DNA of 64,000 nt, taken from contig NZ_JAHTBL010000001.1 of NCBI RefSeq assembly GCF_020177595.1, forward strand, positions 310,001 to 374,000, given 5' to 3'. This DNA comes from Cognatishimia sp. MH4019. GTDB lineage: Bacteria > Pseudomonadota > Alphaproteobacteria > Rhodobacterales > Rhodobacteraceae. Position numbers and translations under genes: made by a program. The notes beneath the pieces are model-generated. The model did no database searches and was not told the origin of the DNA. It saw nothing but the letters and a program-made list of their open reading frames with translations. Shown here in pieces: positions 55,171 to 64,000 of this stretch; position 1 is the first letter of the stretch; each line of letters opens with the position of its first letter.

Positions 55171-58100
55171 ATGAGTAAGCAAGATATCAGCCTGCACGAC
55201 AAATACGATCTGGAGAAATCGCCGGTCCTGTTGAACGGGACGCAAGCGTTGGTGCGTTTGATGATGATGCAGCATCTGCGCGACAAGGCCGCCGGGCTGA
55301 ATACGGCCGGCTATGTCACAGGCTATCGCGGATCTCCGCTTGGGGCGGTCGACATGCAGATGATGCGCGCGGAAAAGGACTTGGCCGAGCATCAGGTCAC
55401 CTTTCAGTTGGGCTTGAACGAGGATCTGGCGGCGACTGCGCTTTGGGGATCGCAACAGGCAGAGCTGCGAGGTGAAGGGAAGTATGACGGGGTCTTCGGA
55501 CTTTGGTATGGCAAAGGCCCCGGCGTGGATCGGTCTGGCGATGTGATGCGCCACGCCAACATGGCGGGCTCGTCCCCTCATGGTGGTGTGCTGATGGCGA
55601 TGGGGGACGACCATACCGGCGAAAGCTCGACCACCTGTCATCAAAGCGATTGGGCGATGGTCGACGCCTATATTCCGGTACTGTCGCCCGCAGGCGTTCA
55701 GGAAATTCTCGACTACGGGCTTTACGGGTTCCAACTGTCGCGCTTTGCCGGTGTTTGGGCTGGGTTGAAGCTGATGAAGGACACGGTGGAGGTTACATCC
55801 GTGGTCGATGGCCGCGCGGATCGGATGTCGTTTGTGACACCTCAGTTCGAGATGCCCGAGGGTGGTTTGAACATCCGCCTCGGCGATCACTGGGTCCCGC
55901 AAGAGCAGCGCATGATCAACTACAAGCGTTTCGCGGCAGAGGCGTTCAGCCATGCCAACAAGATCGACAAGCGGGTCTGGGGCAAGCCGGGGGCCAAGAT
56001 CGGGTTTGTGGCCGCAGGTAAGAACTGGCTCGATCTGGTGCATGCGTTCTCGCTGCTCAACATTGATGAGGCCGAGGCCGAACGGCTCGGGCTGACCTCC
56101 TATAAAATCGGTCAAACCTTCCCGATGGATCGCAAGGGCTTTCACGATTGGGCCGAAGGGCTCGATCTGATTGTGGTGGTCGAGGAAAAGCGCAAGCTGA
56201 TCGAAGTGCAGGTCAAGGAGGCGATCTTTGACGACCGGCGCGGGCGGCGCGTTTACGGCTGGTACAAGGGCGGACAGAGCGAAGAGCTGTTTCCGACCCA
56301 CGGCGCGCTTGATCCCATTCTGATTGCCGAGAAAATTGGCGACATCCTGTTGGAAGAAGGCCGCGAGACGGATGGTATCCGCGCGGGGCTGGCCCGTCTG
56401 GATGAGGCGCGCCGCGCGGATAACGCTGACGAGTTGGCAACCCGGCTGCCATATTTCTGTTCGGGTTGTCCGCATAACACTTCGACAAAGGTGCCGGAGG
56501 GGAGCCGCGCCTCTGCCGGGATCGGGTGTCATATCATGGCGCTTTGGATGGATCGGGACACGTCGGGCTTTACGCATATGGGCGGCGAGGGCGTGAACTG
56601 GGTGGGCGAGGCACCGTTTTCAAACCGGGAGCATATTTTCCAGAACCTCGGAGACGGCACGTATAACCATTCCGGCGTGCAGGCGATCCGGGCCGCGTTA
56701 ATGGCCGGCACCACGATCACCTACAAGATCCTTTACAATGACGCGGTGGCCATGACCGGCGGGCAGGGCAATGACGGTGACCTGACCGCGCCGCAGATCG
56801 TGCGCGAAGTGCTGGCGATGGGTGTCACGGATGTCGCCGTCGTCTATGACGAGAAAGAGGATGTGGACCTCAAAGCCTTTCCGTCCGGTGTCGCGTTCCA
56901 CGAGCGCGCCGCGCTGGGCGAGGTGCAAGAGGCCTTCAGCAAGATCAAAGGCGTGTCGGTGATCGTTTACGTGCAGACCTGCGCTGCAGAGAAGCGCCGT
57001 CGCCGCAAACGCGGCACCTTTCCGGACCCCGACAAGCGCGTCTTTATCAACACCGATGTTTGCGAGGGTTGCGGAGATTGCGGGGTGCAGTCGAACTGCG
57101 TGTCGATTGTGCCGGTCGAGACAGAACTGGGCCGCAAGCGGGCAATTGATCAGTCTTCTTGCAACAAGGATTTCAGCTGTGTGAACGGGTTCTGCCCATC
57201 GTTCGTCACGGTCGAAGGCGCAACTGTGAAAAAAGAAGCCGCCGCCGAGTTCAATTTGCCCGATCTGCCAGACCCGACGCTGCCTGCGATCAATGGAACC
57301 CATAACATCGTCATGACAGGGGTCGGCGGCACGGGTGTTGTGACCATCGGTGCTGTGCTGGCGATGGCCGCGCATCTGGATGGCAAGGGCGCGGGCATGA
57401 TCGAGATGGCAGGCCTCGCACAGAAAGGTGGGGCGGTGCATATCCATCTGCGGCTTGCCAACCGGCCCGAGGATATCAGCGCGATCCGTGTCTCAACCGG
57501 GGAATGCGATACGCTGATCGGGGGCGATCTGGTGGTGAGTGCCGGAGCCAAAACCATCGGTCTGTTGCGCAGCGGCAAGACCGGTGCTGTGGTTAACAGC
57601 CACGAGATTATCACCGGCGATTTCACGCGCGATACGGAGTTTCGCATCCCGACCGATGATCTGTCCCTCGCATTGGAGCGGCGTTTGAAAGATGATCTGA
57701 CGCTCTTTGACGCGTCGGACCTGTCCAAGGTGCTGCTGGGGGATTCCATCTTTTCGAACATGATGGTGCTGGGTGCATGTTGGCAGCGCGGATTGATCCC
57801 CGTCGCCCATGACGCAATCACCCGTGCGATTGAACTGAACGGGGCAGCGGCTGAACGCAACAAGCGCGCCTTTGAAATGGGGCGCTGGGCGGTGGTGCAC
57901 CCGGAAGAGGCTGCGCGGATGACCGCGCCGTCTGTGCTGGAACTGCCCAAGACGCTGGACGAGCAGATCGCCTTCCGCGCCGATCATCTGGTGGCCTATC
58001 AGGGCAAGCGCTTGGCAAAACGCTACCGGAAGCTGGTGGGTCAATTCGATGATCCAGCGCTGAAGGAGGCCGTCGCGAAGGGCTATCACAAGTTGCTGGC

Positions 58101-58578
58101 CTATAAGGATGAATATGAGGTCGCGCGACTGCTCCGGTCTTCTGAAGATAAGGCGCGCGCGCAGTTCGACGGCGACTTGCGTTTTACCTATCATCTTGCG
58201 CCACCGCTTCTGAGCCGGACTGGTCCTGATGGTCGTCCCAAGAAACGCGCCTTCGGGCCTTGGATTTCAAAGGCATATGGGCCGCTCTCCAAGCTGAAAT
58301 GGCTGCGCGGCACTCCGTTTGATCTTTTTGGCTACACTGCCGAGCGCAAGATGGAACGACGTTTGATCAAAGACTATGAGCGTGACATGAAACGGCTCTT
58401 GGCTGGGCTATCGGAAAGTAATCGCGACATCGCCGTGCAAATCGCAGAGCTGCCCTTGTCGATCCGGGGTTTCGGCCCGATCAAAGAGGTCAATGCACAT
58501 AAGGCGGCCAAAACGCGCGAGGCCCTTCTTGCCGCATTTGATGCGGGTCCGCAAAGCACGCCTATCGCTGCGGAATAA
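55171..58578 (+). CDS. Indolepyruvate ferredoxin oxidoreductase (fused subunits)
   Basis: This 1135-residue enzyme is the fused IorAB-type 2-oxoacid:ferredoxin oxidoreductase, oxidising arylpyruvates from aromatic amino acids to acyl-CoA. The order is an N-terminal pyrimidine-binding part (GTQALVRLMM...YRGSPLGAVDMQM), a middle region with cluster cysteines in FCSGCPHNTS, the TPP motif with TGGQGNDGDLTAP, a cluster motif CEGCGDCGVQSNC near residues 631-643, and a gamma-type C-terminal domain (GVGGTGVVTIGAVLAMAAH). The length is typical of proteobacterial fused forms. Confidence 0.92.
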   Translation: MSKQDISLHDKYDLEKSPVLLNGTQALVRLMMMQHLRDKAAGLNTAGYVTGYRGSPLGAVDMQMMRAEKDLAEHQVTFQLGLNEDLAATALWGSQQAELRGEGKYDGVFGLWYGKGPGVDRSGDVMRHANMAGSSPHGGVLMAMGDDHTGESSTTCHQSDWAMVDAYIPVLSPAGVQEILDYGLYGFQLSRFAGVWAGLKLMKDTVEVTSVVDGRADRMSFVTPQFEMPEGGLNIRLGDHWVPQEQRMINYKRFAAEAFSHANKIDKRVWGKPGAKIGFVAAGKNWLDLVHAFSLLNIDEAEAERLGLTSYKIGQTFPMDRKGFHDWAEGLDLIVVVEEKRKLIEVQVKEAIFDDRRGRRVYGWYKGGQSEELFPTHGALDPILIAEKIGDILLEEGRETDGIRAGLARLDEARRADNADELATRLPYFCSGCPHNTSTKVPEGSRASAGIGCHIMALWMDRDTSGFTHMGGEGVNWVGEAPFSNREHIFQNLGDGTYNHSGVQAIRAALMAGTTITYKILYNDAVAMTGGQGNDGDLTAPQIVREVLAMGVTDVAVVYDEKEDVDLKAFPSGVAFHERAALGEVQEAFSKIKGVSVIVYVQTCAAEKRRRRKRGTFPDPDKRVFINTDVCEGCGDCGVQSNCVSIVPVETELGRKRAIDQSSCNKDFSCVNGFCPSFVTVEGATVKKEAAAEFNLPDLPDPTLPAINGTHNIVMTGVGGTGVVTIGAVLAMAAHLDGKGAGMIEMAGLAQKGGAVHIHLRLANRPEDISAIRVSTGECDTLIGGDLVVSAGAKTIGLLRSGKTGAVVNSHEIITGDFTRDTEFRIPTDDLSLALERRLKDDLTLFDASDLSKVLLGDSIFSNMMVLGACWQRGLIPVAHDAITRAIELNGAAAERNKRAFEMGRWAVVHPEEAARMTAPSVLELPKTLDEQIAFRADHLVAYQGKRLAKRYRKLVGQFDDPALKEAVAKGYHKLLAYKDEYEVARLLRSSEDKARAQFDGDLRFTYHLAPPLLSRTGPDGRPKKRAFGPWISKAYGPLSKLKWLRGTPFDLFGYTAERKMERRLIKDYERDMKRLLAGLSESNRDIAVQIAELPLSIRGFGPIKEVNAHKAAKTREALLAAFDAGPQSTPIAAE

Positions 58579-58630
58579 GGTCGCGCTGGAAAAGCTGGAT
58601 TGGGACGGTTGGCCTGCGTATATAGCCCTC

Positions 58631-59512
58631 ATGAGCATGAGGCAGGCCACACGCGAAATCAGCTATGCCAGTTCGGCGCGAACACGCGGCGGACGCACGG
58701 TCATCCGTATGATGGAGAATGTGACAGGCCGCATGCGTTTGATTAAACGCGCCGAAGGCTACGAAAATGAGGTCGCTGCCGGAAAGGACTTCTGGGCGGT
58801 GATGGTTGAGCGGTATGGCCTCAGCCTTGAGGTGACCGGCGGCGCCCTGGAGACCATTCCCAAGCACGGCCCGCTGATCCTGATCGCCAATCATCCCTAC
58901 GGCATTCTTGATGGTCTCATGATGGGCCATATCCTGAGCCAAGTGCGCGGTGATTTTCGAATTCTCGCCAACAATGTCTTCAAGAAGGCCGAAGAGTTGA
59001 ACCGCATCGTGCTTCCCGTCAGCTTTGATGGGGACAGGGAAGCGCTGGCGCTCAACCTTAAGACCCGCAAGATTGCGCTGGAGTATTTGGCAGGTGGCGG
59101 TGCCATTGGCGTCTTTCCCGGTGGTACGGTTTCGACCGCGGCCAAGCCCTTTGCGGCGCCGATGGACCCCGGATGGAGGTCCTTCACAGCCAAGATGGTA
59201 GCCAAATCCAACGCCACCGTGGTGCCGATTTTCTTTGAAGGGCACACCTCGCGCCTCTTTCAGATCGCCAGCCATATGCACAACACGCTGCGGTTGGGCC
59301 TGCTGATCAAAGAGTTCAAAGCGCGGGTTGATGAACCGGTGAAACTGGTGGTCGGCAAGCCCTTGCCGGCAGAGGCGCTGAAGGCGCGCCGAAAAGACCC
59401 CAAAGCGATGATGGATTATCTGCGCAAAGCCACGTATGAGTTGTCGCCGACGCCGATCAACCCGCTTGCGCGCGGGTTCGAGTTTGAAGCGCGGTATAAG
59501 GCACAAGGATAG
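58631..59512 (+). CDS. PlsC-like lysophospholipid acyltransferase
   Basis: This 293-residue protein has the acyltransferase motif NHPYGILDG (HX5D form), GVFPGGTVST and VPIFFEGHTS, matching the hemolysin/OlsA-like branch that acylates lysophospholipids or ornithine lipids at the membrane. The HX5D spacing sets it apart from the common HX4D PlsC. The start at the first of two closely spaced Met codons avoids overlap with the oxidoreductase gene 53 bases upstream. murI follows after 9 bases, so they are probably cotranscribed. Confidence 0.82.
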   Translation: MSMRQATREISYASSARTRGGRTVIRMMENVTGRMRLIKRAEGYENEVAAGKDFWAVMVERYGLSLEVTGGALETIPKHGPLILIANHPYGILDGLMMGHILSQVRGDFRILANNVFKKAEELNRIVLPVSFDGDREALALNLKTRKIALEYLAGGGAIGVFPGGTVSTAAKPFAAPMDPGWRSFTAKMVAKSNATVVPIFFEGHTSRLFQIASHMHNTLRLGLLIKEFKARVDEPVKLVVGKPLPAEALKARRKDPKAMMDYLRKATYELSPTPINPLARGFEFEARYKAQG

Positions 59513-59521
59513 GCAACTCCA

Positions 59522-60334
59522 ATGGCGGTTGGAATTTTCGATAGTGGTCTGGGCGGGTTGACCGTACTGGATGCGGTGGCCGAGCGGCTGCCCGATGTGC
59601 CGCTTGTCTATTTCGGCGACAGCGCCCATGCGCCTTACGGGGTGCGCGATGCCGACGATATCTTCAATCTGACCACTGCCGCGGTCGAGCGGCTCTGGGA
59701 CGAAGGCTGCAACCTTGTCATTCTGGCGTGCAATACCGCGTCGGCGGCTGCATTACGGCGGATGCAGGAAAGCTGGATTCCGTCCGACAAGCGCGTGCTT
59801 GGTGTTTTTGTGCCGCTGATCGAGGCGCTGACGGAACGTCAATGGGGCGACAACTCTCCGCCGCGCGAAGTGGCTGTCAAACATGTGGCCTTGTTTGCCA
59901 CGCCTGCGACAGTTTCAAGCCGCGCGTTTCAGCGCGAGTTGGCTTTCCGGGCGATTGGCGTCGACGTTGAGGCGCAAGCCTGTGGTGGTGTGGTCGATGC
60001 GATTGAAGATGGCGATATGATCCTTGCGGACGCCTTGGTGCGCAGCCATGTGGACGCGCTCAAACGCAAGATGCCGGTGCCCGAGGCGGCTATTTTGGGC
60101 TGCACGCATTATCCGCTGATGCAGCAGGTCTTTCAGGATGCGCTGGGCGCAGATGTGAATGTCTATTCGCAAGCCAGTCTGGTTGCTGAAAGCCTTGCGG
60201 ATTATCTTGACCGGCATCCGAACATGTTGGGCTCTGGCACGCGGTCGTGCTTTTTGACGACCGGAGACCCCGCGCGCGTTTCGACCCGTGCGACGCAGTT
60301 CTTGCGACGAAAGATCGAGTTTGAAGCCGCCTGA
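59522..60334 (+). CDS. murI: Glutamate racemase
   Basis: MurI makes D-glutamate for peptidoglycan. The 270-residue protein has the paired catalytic cysteines in [13 protein letters not shown] and [13 protein letters not shown] and the N-terminal [13 protein letters not shown] and [11 protein letters not shown]. The length is normal. It lies between a lipid acyltransferase and argC on one strand. Confidence 0.96.
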   Translation: MAVGIFDSGLGGLTVLDAVAERLPDVPLVYFGDSAHAPYGVRDADDIFNLTTAAVERLWDEGCNLVILACNTASAAALRRMQESWIPSDKRVLGVFVPLIEALTERQWGDNSPPREVAVKHVALFATPATVSSRAFQRELAFRAIGVDVEAQACGGVVDAIEDGDMILADALVRSHVDALKRKMPVPEAAILGCTHYPLMQQVFQDALGADVNVYSQASLVAESLADYLDRHPNMLGSGTRSCFLTTGDPARVSTRATQFLRRKIEFEAA

Positions 60335-60384
60335 TTGCGGCACATCGAAACTTTGTCTAAATCGCCCGCAAGAAAGGGTTTATC

Positions 60385-61413
60385 ATGAGCCATAATGTCA
60401 TCATTTTAGGAGCCAGCGGTTATACCGGGGCTGAATTGGTCCGGCTGATCGCCACCCATCCGTCGCTAAACATCGTTGCGATGTCGGCAGACCGTAAGGC
60501 TGGCATGGCGATGGGGGACGTGTTCCCGCATCTCCGCCATCTGGACCTGCCCAAGCTGCAAAAGATCGACGAGATCGACTTTAATCGCGCCAATTTGGTG
60601 TTTTGCGCACTGCCCCATGCGACCTCGCAAGCGGTCATCCGGACGCTGCCGGGTGATATAAAGGTCGTGGACCTGTCCGCCGACTTCCGGCTGCGCGATC
60701 CAGAGGAATATGCCCGCTGGTATGGAAAAGACCATGCTGCGCTCGATTTGCAATCAGAGGCCGTCTATGGGTTGACCGAGTTTTACCGCGACCAGGTCGA
60801 GACCGCTCGGCTGGTAGCGGGCACGGGCTGCAACGCCGCGACGGGGCAATATGCGCTGCGGCCCTTGATTGAAGCAAAAGTGATCGACCTCGACGAGATC
60901 ATCATTGACCTGAAAACCGGCGTCAGCGGGGCGGGGCGGTCTTTGAAGGAAAACCTGCTTCATGCCGAACTGTCCGAGGGTGGCCATGCTTATGCCGTTG
61001 GCGGAACACACCGTCATCTTGCAGAATTTGATCAAGAATTCAGTGCGTTGGCGGGCCGGCCAGTCAAGGTTCAGTTCACGCCGCACCTAATCCCAGCCAA
61101 TCGCGGCATCCTCGCGACAGTCTATGTCAAAGGCGATGCACAGGTCATTCACGAGACCTTGCAGGCCGCCTATAACGACGAGCCCTTCATCGAGGTGCTT
61201 CCTTTTGGCGCGCACCCCTCGACGCGGCACGTGAGAGGGTCTAATTTCTGTCATGTTGGTGTGACGGGTGACCGGATCGAAGGCCGTGCGATTGTTATCG
61301 CGGCGTTGGATAACTTGACGAAAGGATCGTCAGGGCAGGCGCTTCAGAATGCCAATTTGATGTTGGGAGAGGAAGAGACGGCGGGGTTGATGTTGGCTCC
61401 GGTGTTTCCATAA
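60385..61413 (+). CDS. argC: N-acetyl-gamma-glutamyl-phosphate reductase
   Basis: ArgC reduces N-acetylglutamyl phosphate with NADPH in arginine synthesis. The 342-residue protein has the N-terminal [13 protein letters not shown], the catalytic Cys in [15 protein letters not shown], and the substrate segment [12 protein letters not shown]. It begins 50 bases after murI with AAAGG before the ATG. ccmE follows after 6 bases, so the two are probably in one transcript. Confidence 0.97.
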   Translation: MSHNVIILGASGYTGAELVRLIATHPSLNIVAMSADRKAGMAMGDVFPHLRHLDLPKLQKIDEIDFNRANLVFCALPHATSQAVIRTLPGDIKVVDLSADFRLRDPEEYARWYGKDHAALDLQSEAVYGLTEFYRDQVETARLVAGTGCNAATGQYALRPLIEAKVIDLDEIIIDLKTGVSGAGRSLKENLLHAELSEGGHAYAVGGTHRHLAEFDQEFSALAGRPVKVQFTPHLIPANRGILATVYVKGDAQVIHETLQAAYNDEPFIEVLPFGAHPSTRHVRGSNFCHVGVTGDRIEGRAIVIAALDNLTKGSSGQALQNANLMLGEEETAGLMLAPVFP

Positions 61414-61419
61414 AGGCTT

Positions 61420-61878
61420 ATGCGCGGACTTAAAAAACAACGACGCATTCAGGTGATTGTTCTGGCTTTTGTGGCGCTCATCGGCGCCACGGGCATGATG
61501 TGGTATGCCAGTCAGGACGCGTTCCAGTTCTTCCGCACGCCGACTGAAGTGGCCGAAGCGCCGCCACCCCCCAATGAGGTCTTCCGCATCGGTGGGCTTG
61601 TCGAGGAAGGCACGCTGCTGCGCGGTGAGGGTGAGACGATCACGTTTATGGTTACCGACACGAACGAATCCGTCCCCGTCGCCTTTACCGGCGTACTGCC
61701 TGACCTTTTTGGTGAGGGCGAAGGCATGGTCGGCACTGGCTCATTCGTTGACGGCACCTTTCAGGCGACCGAAATTCTGGCCCGCCATGACGAGACCTAT
61801 ATGCCCAAAGAGGTCACCGATGCGCTGAAAGAGCAGGGCATGTATGTGGCACCGGACGGTGAGGTCGTCACGAATTAA
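61420..61878 (+). CDS. ccmE: Cytochrome c maturation haem chaperone CcmE
   Basis: CcmE binds haem covalently in the periplasm and hands it to apocytochrome c via CcmF and CcmH. The 152-residue protein has a short basic cytoplasmic tail, one membrane anchor (IQVIVLAFVALIGATGMMWYA), an OB-fold domain, and the haem-binding His123 with Tyr127 (ARHDETYMP). Normally ccmF follows directly; here four lysis-type genes come between. Confidence 0.95.
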   Translation: MRGLKKQRRIQVIVLAFVALIGATGMMWYASQDAFQFFRTPTEVAEAPPPPNEVFRIGGLVEEGTLLRGEGETITFMVTDTNESVPVAFTGVLPDLFGEGEGMVGTGSFVDGTFQATEILARHDETYMPKEVTDALKEQGMYVAPDGEVVTN

Positions 61879-61922
61879 CCAATTGCCATGAGGTTTGTCC
61901 CAGCAAGACGAGGGGGCACATC

Positions 61923-62534
61923 ATGCAATCGGTTCAAGACATCGCGACAGAGATTGTCGCCCGCGAGGGCGGCTATGTTAACGACCCGGACGATCCCGGC
62001 GGGGCGACAAATTTTGGCGTGACCATTCACACCATGCGCCGCCTTGGGCTGGATCTGGATGGTGACGGGTCGATCACGACGGCAGACGTGAAACAGCTCA
62101 GCCGTGACCAAGCCATCGGGATTTTCGTAGAGCATTACTTCATCCGCCCGCAGATCGCGCAATTGCCCGAGACCCTCCATTCGAGCGTCTTCGACATGTA
62201 TGTCAACGCAGGCGCCAATGCGGTGAAAATCCTGCAGCGTCTTCTGGGCCAGATGGGCTTTCCGGTCGCCGTCGATGGCGTGCTGGGGCCGAAATCGCTT
62301 GAGGCGGCAGCCCGTGCGGCCAAGGCTGCCCCGCACCACCTAGCAGATGCTTACGGCATCGCACGGCGCAATTACTATTACGCATTGGCCGACCGTCGCC
62401 GTGCCAGCCGCAAATATGCGCGCCGGCGGGATGGTGGCAAGGGCGGCTGGATCACCCGGGCCGAGGAATTCATGGCCCCGCAATATCACTTCAGCGCAGC
62501 ACAGCATCGCGAAAGGGTTTCCGCATGGGATTGA
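61923..62534 (+). CDS. GTA-type endolysin (glycoside hydrolase 108)
   Basis: This 203-residue protein has the GH108 (DUF847) lysozyme-like motif EGGYVNDPDDPGGATNFGVT with catalytic Glu15. A putative peptidoglycan-binding part follows (LGQMGFPVAVDGVLGPKSLE). GH108 enzymes serve as endolysins of phages and of gene transfer agents in Rhodobacterales. The next gene is a GTA-family holin, overlapping by ten bases, which supports that role. GGGGG lies before the ATG. Confidence 0.88.
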   Translation: MQSVQDIATEIVAREGGYVNDPDDPGGATNFGVTIHTMRRLGLDLDGDGSITTADVKQLSRDQAIGIFVEHYFIRPQIAQLPETLHSSVFDMYVNAGANAVKILQRLLGQMGFPVAVDGVLGPKSLEAAARAAKAAPHHLADAYGIARRNYYYALADRRRASRKYARRRDGGKGGWITRAEEFMAPQYHFSAAQHRERVSAWD

Positions 62535-63103
62535 TCGACCGTCTATTCGGTCTGGTCTTCGGATCAGGCAATGTCGTGCGGGAAACCGCAGAAGTGTTTC
62601 GCGAAAACGCCGAGAAATCGGCGCAACGGGGCGCAGACCTGCGCGAAGCCGCGATGGCGCAATTCGGTGCGGAATTTACCGTTGCGCGCCAAGGCCGGTT
62701 CGATCGCCTTGTTGACGGTCTCAACCGTTTGCCGCGCCCGGCTTTGGCCTTTGGTACGTTGGGTCTTTTCGTGGCCGCGATGATCGACCCGATCTGGTTC
62801 GCCTCGCGGATGACCGGCATCGCATTGGTCCCAGAACCGCTTTGGTGGCTATTGGGCGCGATTGTGTCGTTTTACTTCGGTGCGCGGCATCAGGTCAAAG
62901 GCCACGCCTTTCAGCGCAGCATCGCCGCCACGTTGGCCCAAGTGCCAGCGGTGATCGAGACACAGGCGAAGCTGGCCAAGCTGAGCGACCGCACCCCCGG
63001 CAGCGCCGCTACCGGATCAGACGCTTCGGTTGCGTTATCTGCGCTGTCACCCACGCATAACGCCGCCTTAGAGCACTGGCGGATTCAACGTCGCGCACCA
63101 TAA
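62525..63103 (+). CDS. Holin of the GTA three-helix family
   Basis: This 192-residue protein has a charged N-terminus (about 60 residues) and hydrophobic segments (LAFGTLGLFVAAMIDPIWF and PLWWLLGAIVSFYFGA) followed by a polar tail. It matches the holin family named for gene-transfer release in Rhodobacter. It would open the inner membrane so that the coupled endolysin can reach the wall. The start is within the endolysin gene. Confidence 0.82.
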   Translation: MGLIDRLFGLVFGSGNVVRETAEVFRENAEKSAQRGADLREAAMAQFGAEFTVARQGRFDRLVDGLNRLPRPALAFGTLGLFVAAMIDPIWFASRMTGIALVPEPLWWLLGAIVSFYFGARHQVKGHAFQRSIAATLAQVPAVIETQAKLAKLSDRTPGSAATGSDASVALSALSPTHNAALEHWRIQRRAP

Positions 63104-63128
63104 CGCTCTTCGCGAAAAGGAGGTCCGA

Positions 63129-63335
63129 ATGGATCCTGAAATTCTACGCGCCATAGATGCGCGTCTGCATGCTCTTGAGACCAAAGGCGCTGTCGATGAG
63201 GTGCATCGTATCAATGTCGAAACCCGTCTGAGCGGGATCGAAGATACTCAGAAATGGCTGGTCCGTCTTATCCTGGGCGCTTGGATCATGTCCGCCGTAG
63301 CTTACGCGATTAAGGGAGGGTTCGTCCTTGGTTAA
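63129..63335 (+). CDS. XhlA-like small membrane-anchored protein
   Basis: This 68-residue protein has a coiled-coil N-terminus and a C-terminal membrane helix (LVRLILGAWIMSAVAYAI) preceded by IEDTQKW, as in haemolysin XhlA of phage lysis cassettes. AAGGAGG is well placed. It lies between holin and a last small gene, with an 8-base overlap downstream. Confidence 0.7.
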   Translation: MDPEILRAIDARLHALETKGAVDEVHRINVETRLSGIEDTQKWLVRLILGAWIMSAVAYAIKGGFVLG

Positions 63336-63726
63336 GATACTCGTCATATCATTATTCCTCAGCGTCGCGGTCTTTTTGCGCAGCGTCGGCGGCTATGTGG
63401 AGGGATATCTCTTTCCGGTCGTGACACCCGGGCAGATTGAACGGATCGACTTTGTAGACGGGATCAGCGTTCGCATCTGGGGGAATTCTGCACGGCTGCG
63501 CCAATGCCAATTCAACCGTCTCGAATGGCGGTTGGGGGATCGGCACGCTTATTCGGTCGTCGATCTGGCCTTTGAAGAGTCTGCAAAGGTGCGTGCGAGT
63601 GGCGATTTTTCGTTCGGCCCATGGCGTTTGCACCTGACGCAAAAGCAACTGCGCGAGCGTTCCTATGCGTGGGTCTATCACCGATGTCACTGGCTGTGGC
63701 TGACCCGGTCCCGCTTTTACGGCTAA
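63328..63726 (+). CDS. Hypothetical protein of the lysis cassette
   Basis: This 132-residue protein starts with TTG, behind GGAGGG and overlapping the preceding gene by eight bases. An N-terminal hydrophobic segment (ILVISLFLSVAVFL) may be a signal or anchor. The rest is rich in Trp, Arg and beta-type residues, with two cysteines (LRQCQF, YHRCHW). I do not recognise it. Its position suggests a spanin-like or unrelated partner, but this is a guess. Confidence 0.6.
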   Translation: MVKILVISLFLSVAVFLRSVGGYVEGYLFPVVTPGQIERIDFVDGISVRIWGNSARLRQCQFNRLEWRLGDRHAYSVVDLAFEESAKVRASGDFSFGPWRLHLTQKQLRERSYAWVYHRCHWLWLTRSRFYG

Positions 63727-63809
63727 CTCCACATTTTTTTGAGCGCCCTGCGACAGTATTGCGGGGCGTTTGTCGTTGCGCTGCCGCGTGCGGGCTCTAA
63801 ATTCAGGTC

Positions 63810-64000
63810 ATGATTACAGAGCTTGGTCACTTCGCCCTCGTCCTGGCTTTCGCGGTTGCGATTGTCCAGATGATCGTTCCTTTGGTCGGCGCCCAAAAGG
63901 GCTGGCGAAGTTGGATGGCTGTGGCAGAGCCTGCGGCGACAGCGCAGTTCCTGCTGACGGCATTCGCCTTTGCCGCTTTGACCTATGCCTTTGTCGTTTC
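63810..64000 (+). CDS. ccmF: Cytochrome c haem lyase subunit CcmF, N-terminal part
   Basis: The frame begins MITELGHFALVLAFAVAIVQ and continues hydrophobic to the window edge, including VPLVGAQKGWRSWMAVA and FLLTAFAFAALTYAFVV. This is the usual first two helices of CcmF, a large membrane protein that attaches haem to cytochrome c together with CcmH. Only the first 63 codons are in the window. It is the expected partner of ccmE, from which it is separated by the lysis genes. Confidence 0.88.
   Translation, partial: MITELGHFALVLAFAVAIVQMIVPLVGAQKGWRSWMAVAEPAATAQFLLTAFAFAALTYAFVV

Overview
The window is a gene-dense, roughly 60 % GC stretch of an alphaproteobacterial chromosome, almost certainly from Rhodobacterales (Roseobacter/Rhodobacter group). 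Signs of this are the DUF455, DUF1636, DUF808 and DUF2189 family genes, an alphaproteobacterial LexA box (GTTC-N7-GTTC) before uvrA, CceR-like palindromes before two gap genes, a fused indolepyruvate:ferredoxin oxidoreductase, and a gene-transfer-agent-type lysis cassette. I see no rRNA, tRNA, insertion sequence, integrase or CRISPR array. Most of the window is core genome, with small accessory patches between about 50.5 and 54 kb and between 61.9 and 63.7 kb.

Layout. 0-19.5 kb: envelope and housekeeping genes. These are ispG, a DsbA-like oxidoreductase with an M48 protease, an aminotransferase, an AmiC-type amidase, a methyltransferase, PBP1A (mrcA), prfB, a DUF2189 membrane protein, an M23 peptidase coupled to a bactofilin, DUF455 coupled to a Bcp peroxiredoxin, a YhdP/AsmA-like protein and queA. 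19.6-27.8 kb: two MFS transporters, DUF924, dihydrolipoyl dehydrogenase and the SOS-controlled uvrA. 27.8-34.4 kb: valine catabolism, with isobutyryl-CoA dehydrogenase, 3-hydroxyisobutyryl-CoA hydrolase, mmsB, mmsA and a divergent LysR regulator, plus a glycosyltransferase inserted between the two transcription units. 34.4-39.3 kb: a CBS protein, coaD, a DUF1127-like small gene, and a cobalamin-riboswitch operon (DUF1636 and a BtuCDF-type ABC importer). 39.3-45.7 kb: central carbon genes (two different gap genes and tkt) with DUF808 and a secreted protein. 45.8-50.4 kb: coiled-coil/ZapA, a pentapeptide protein, a Grx4/BolA iron-sulfur pair and purL.

50.5-54.1 kb holds short membrane proteins, an HWE sensor kinase, a strong candidate antisense-oriented small RNA, a three-gene toxin/antitoxin-like module with a membrane partner, and an entericidin-like lipoprotein. 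54.1-63.7 kb holds a LysR regulator divergent from indolepyruvate oxidoreductase, an acyltransferase, murI, argC and ccmE. A four-gene endolysin/holin/XhlA-like lysis cassette then splits ccmE from ccmF, which runs off the end of the window.

The observations most worth following are the candidate sRNA with an exposed anti-Shine-Dalgarno CCUCCC (52583-52656, minus), the adjacent divergent toxin/antitoxin/membrane module, and the lysis cassette inside the ccm operon. Next come the second GAPDH with an Asp-to-Ala change at the NAD-discriminating position, the CceR-like sites, a 21-nt repeat tied to terminators, and two neighbouring promoters whose spacers are alternating CG tracts. Several short genes (54, 47, 57 and 44 codons) were found by reading the intergenic sequence directly.
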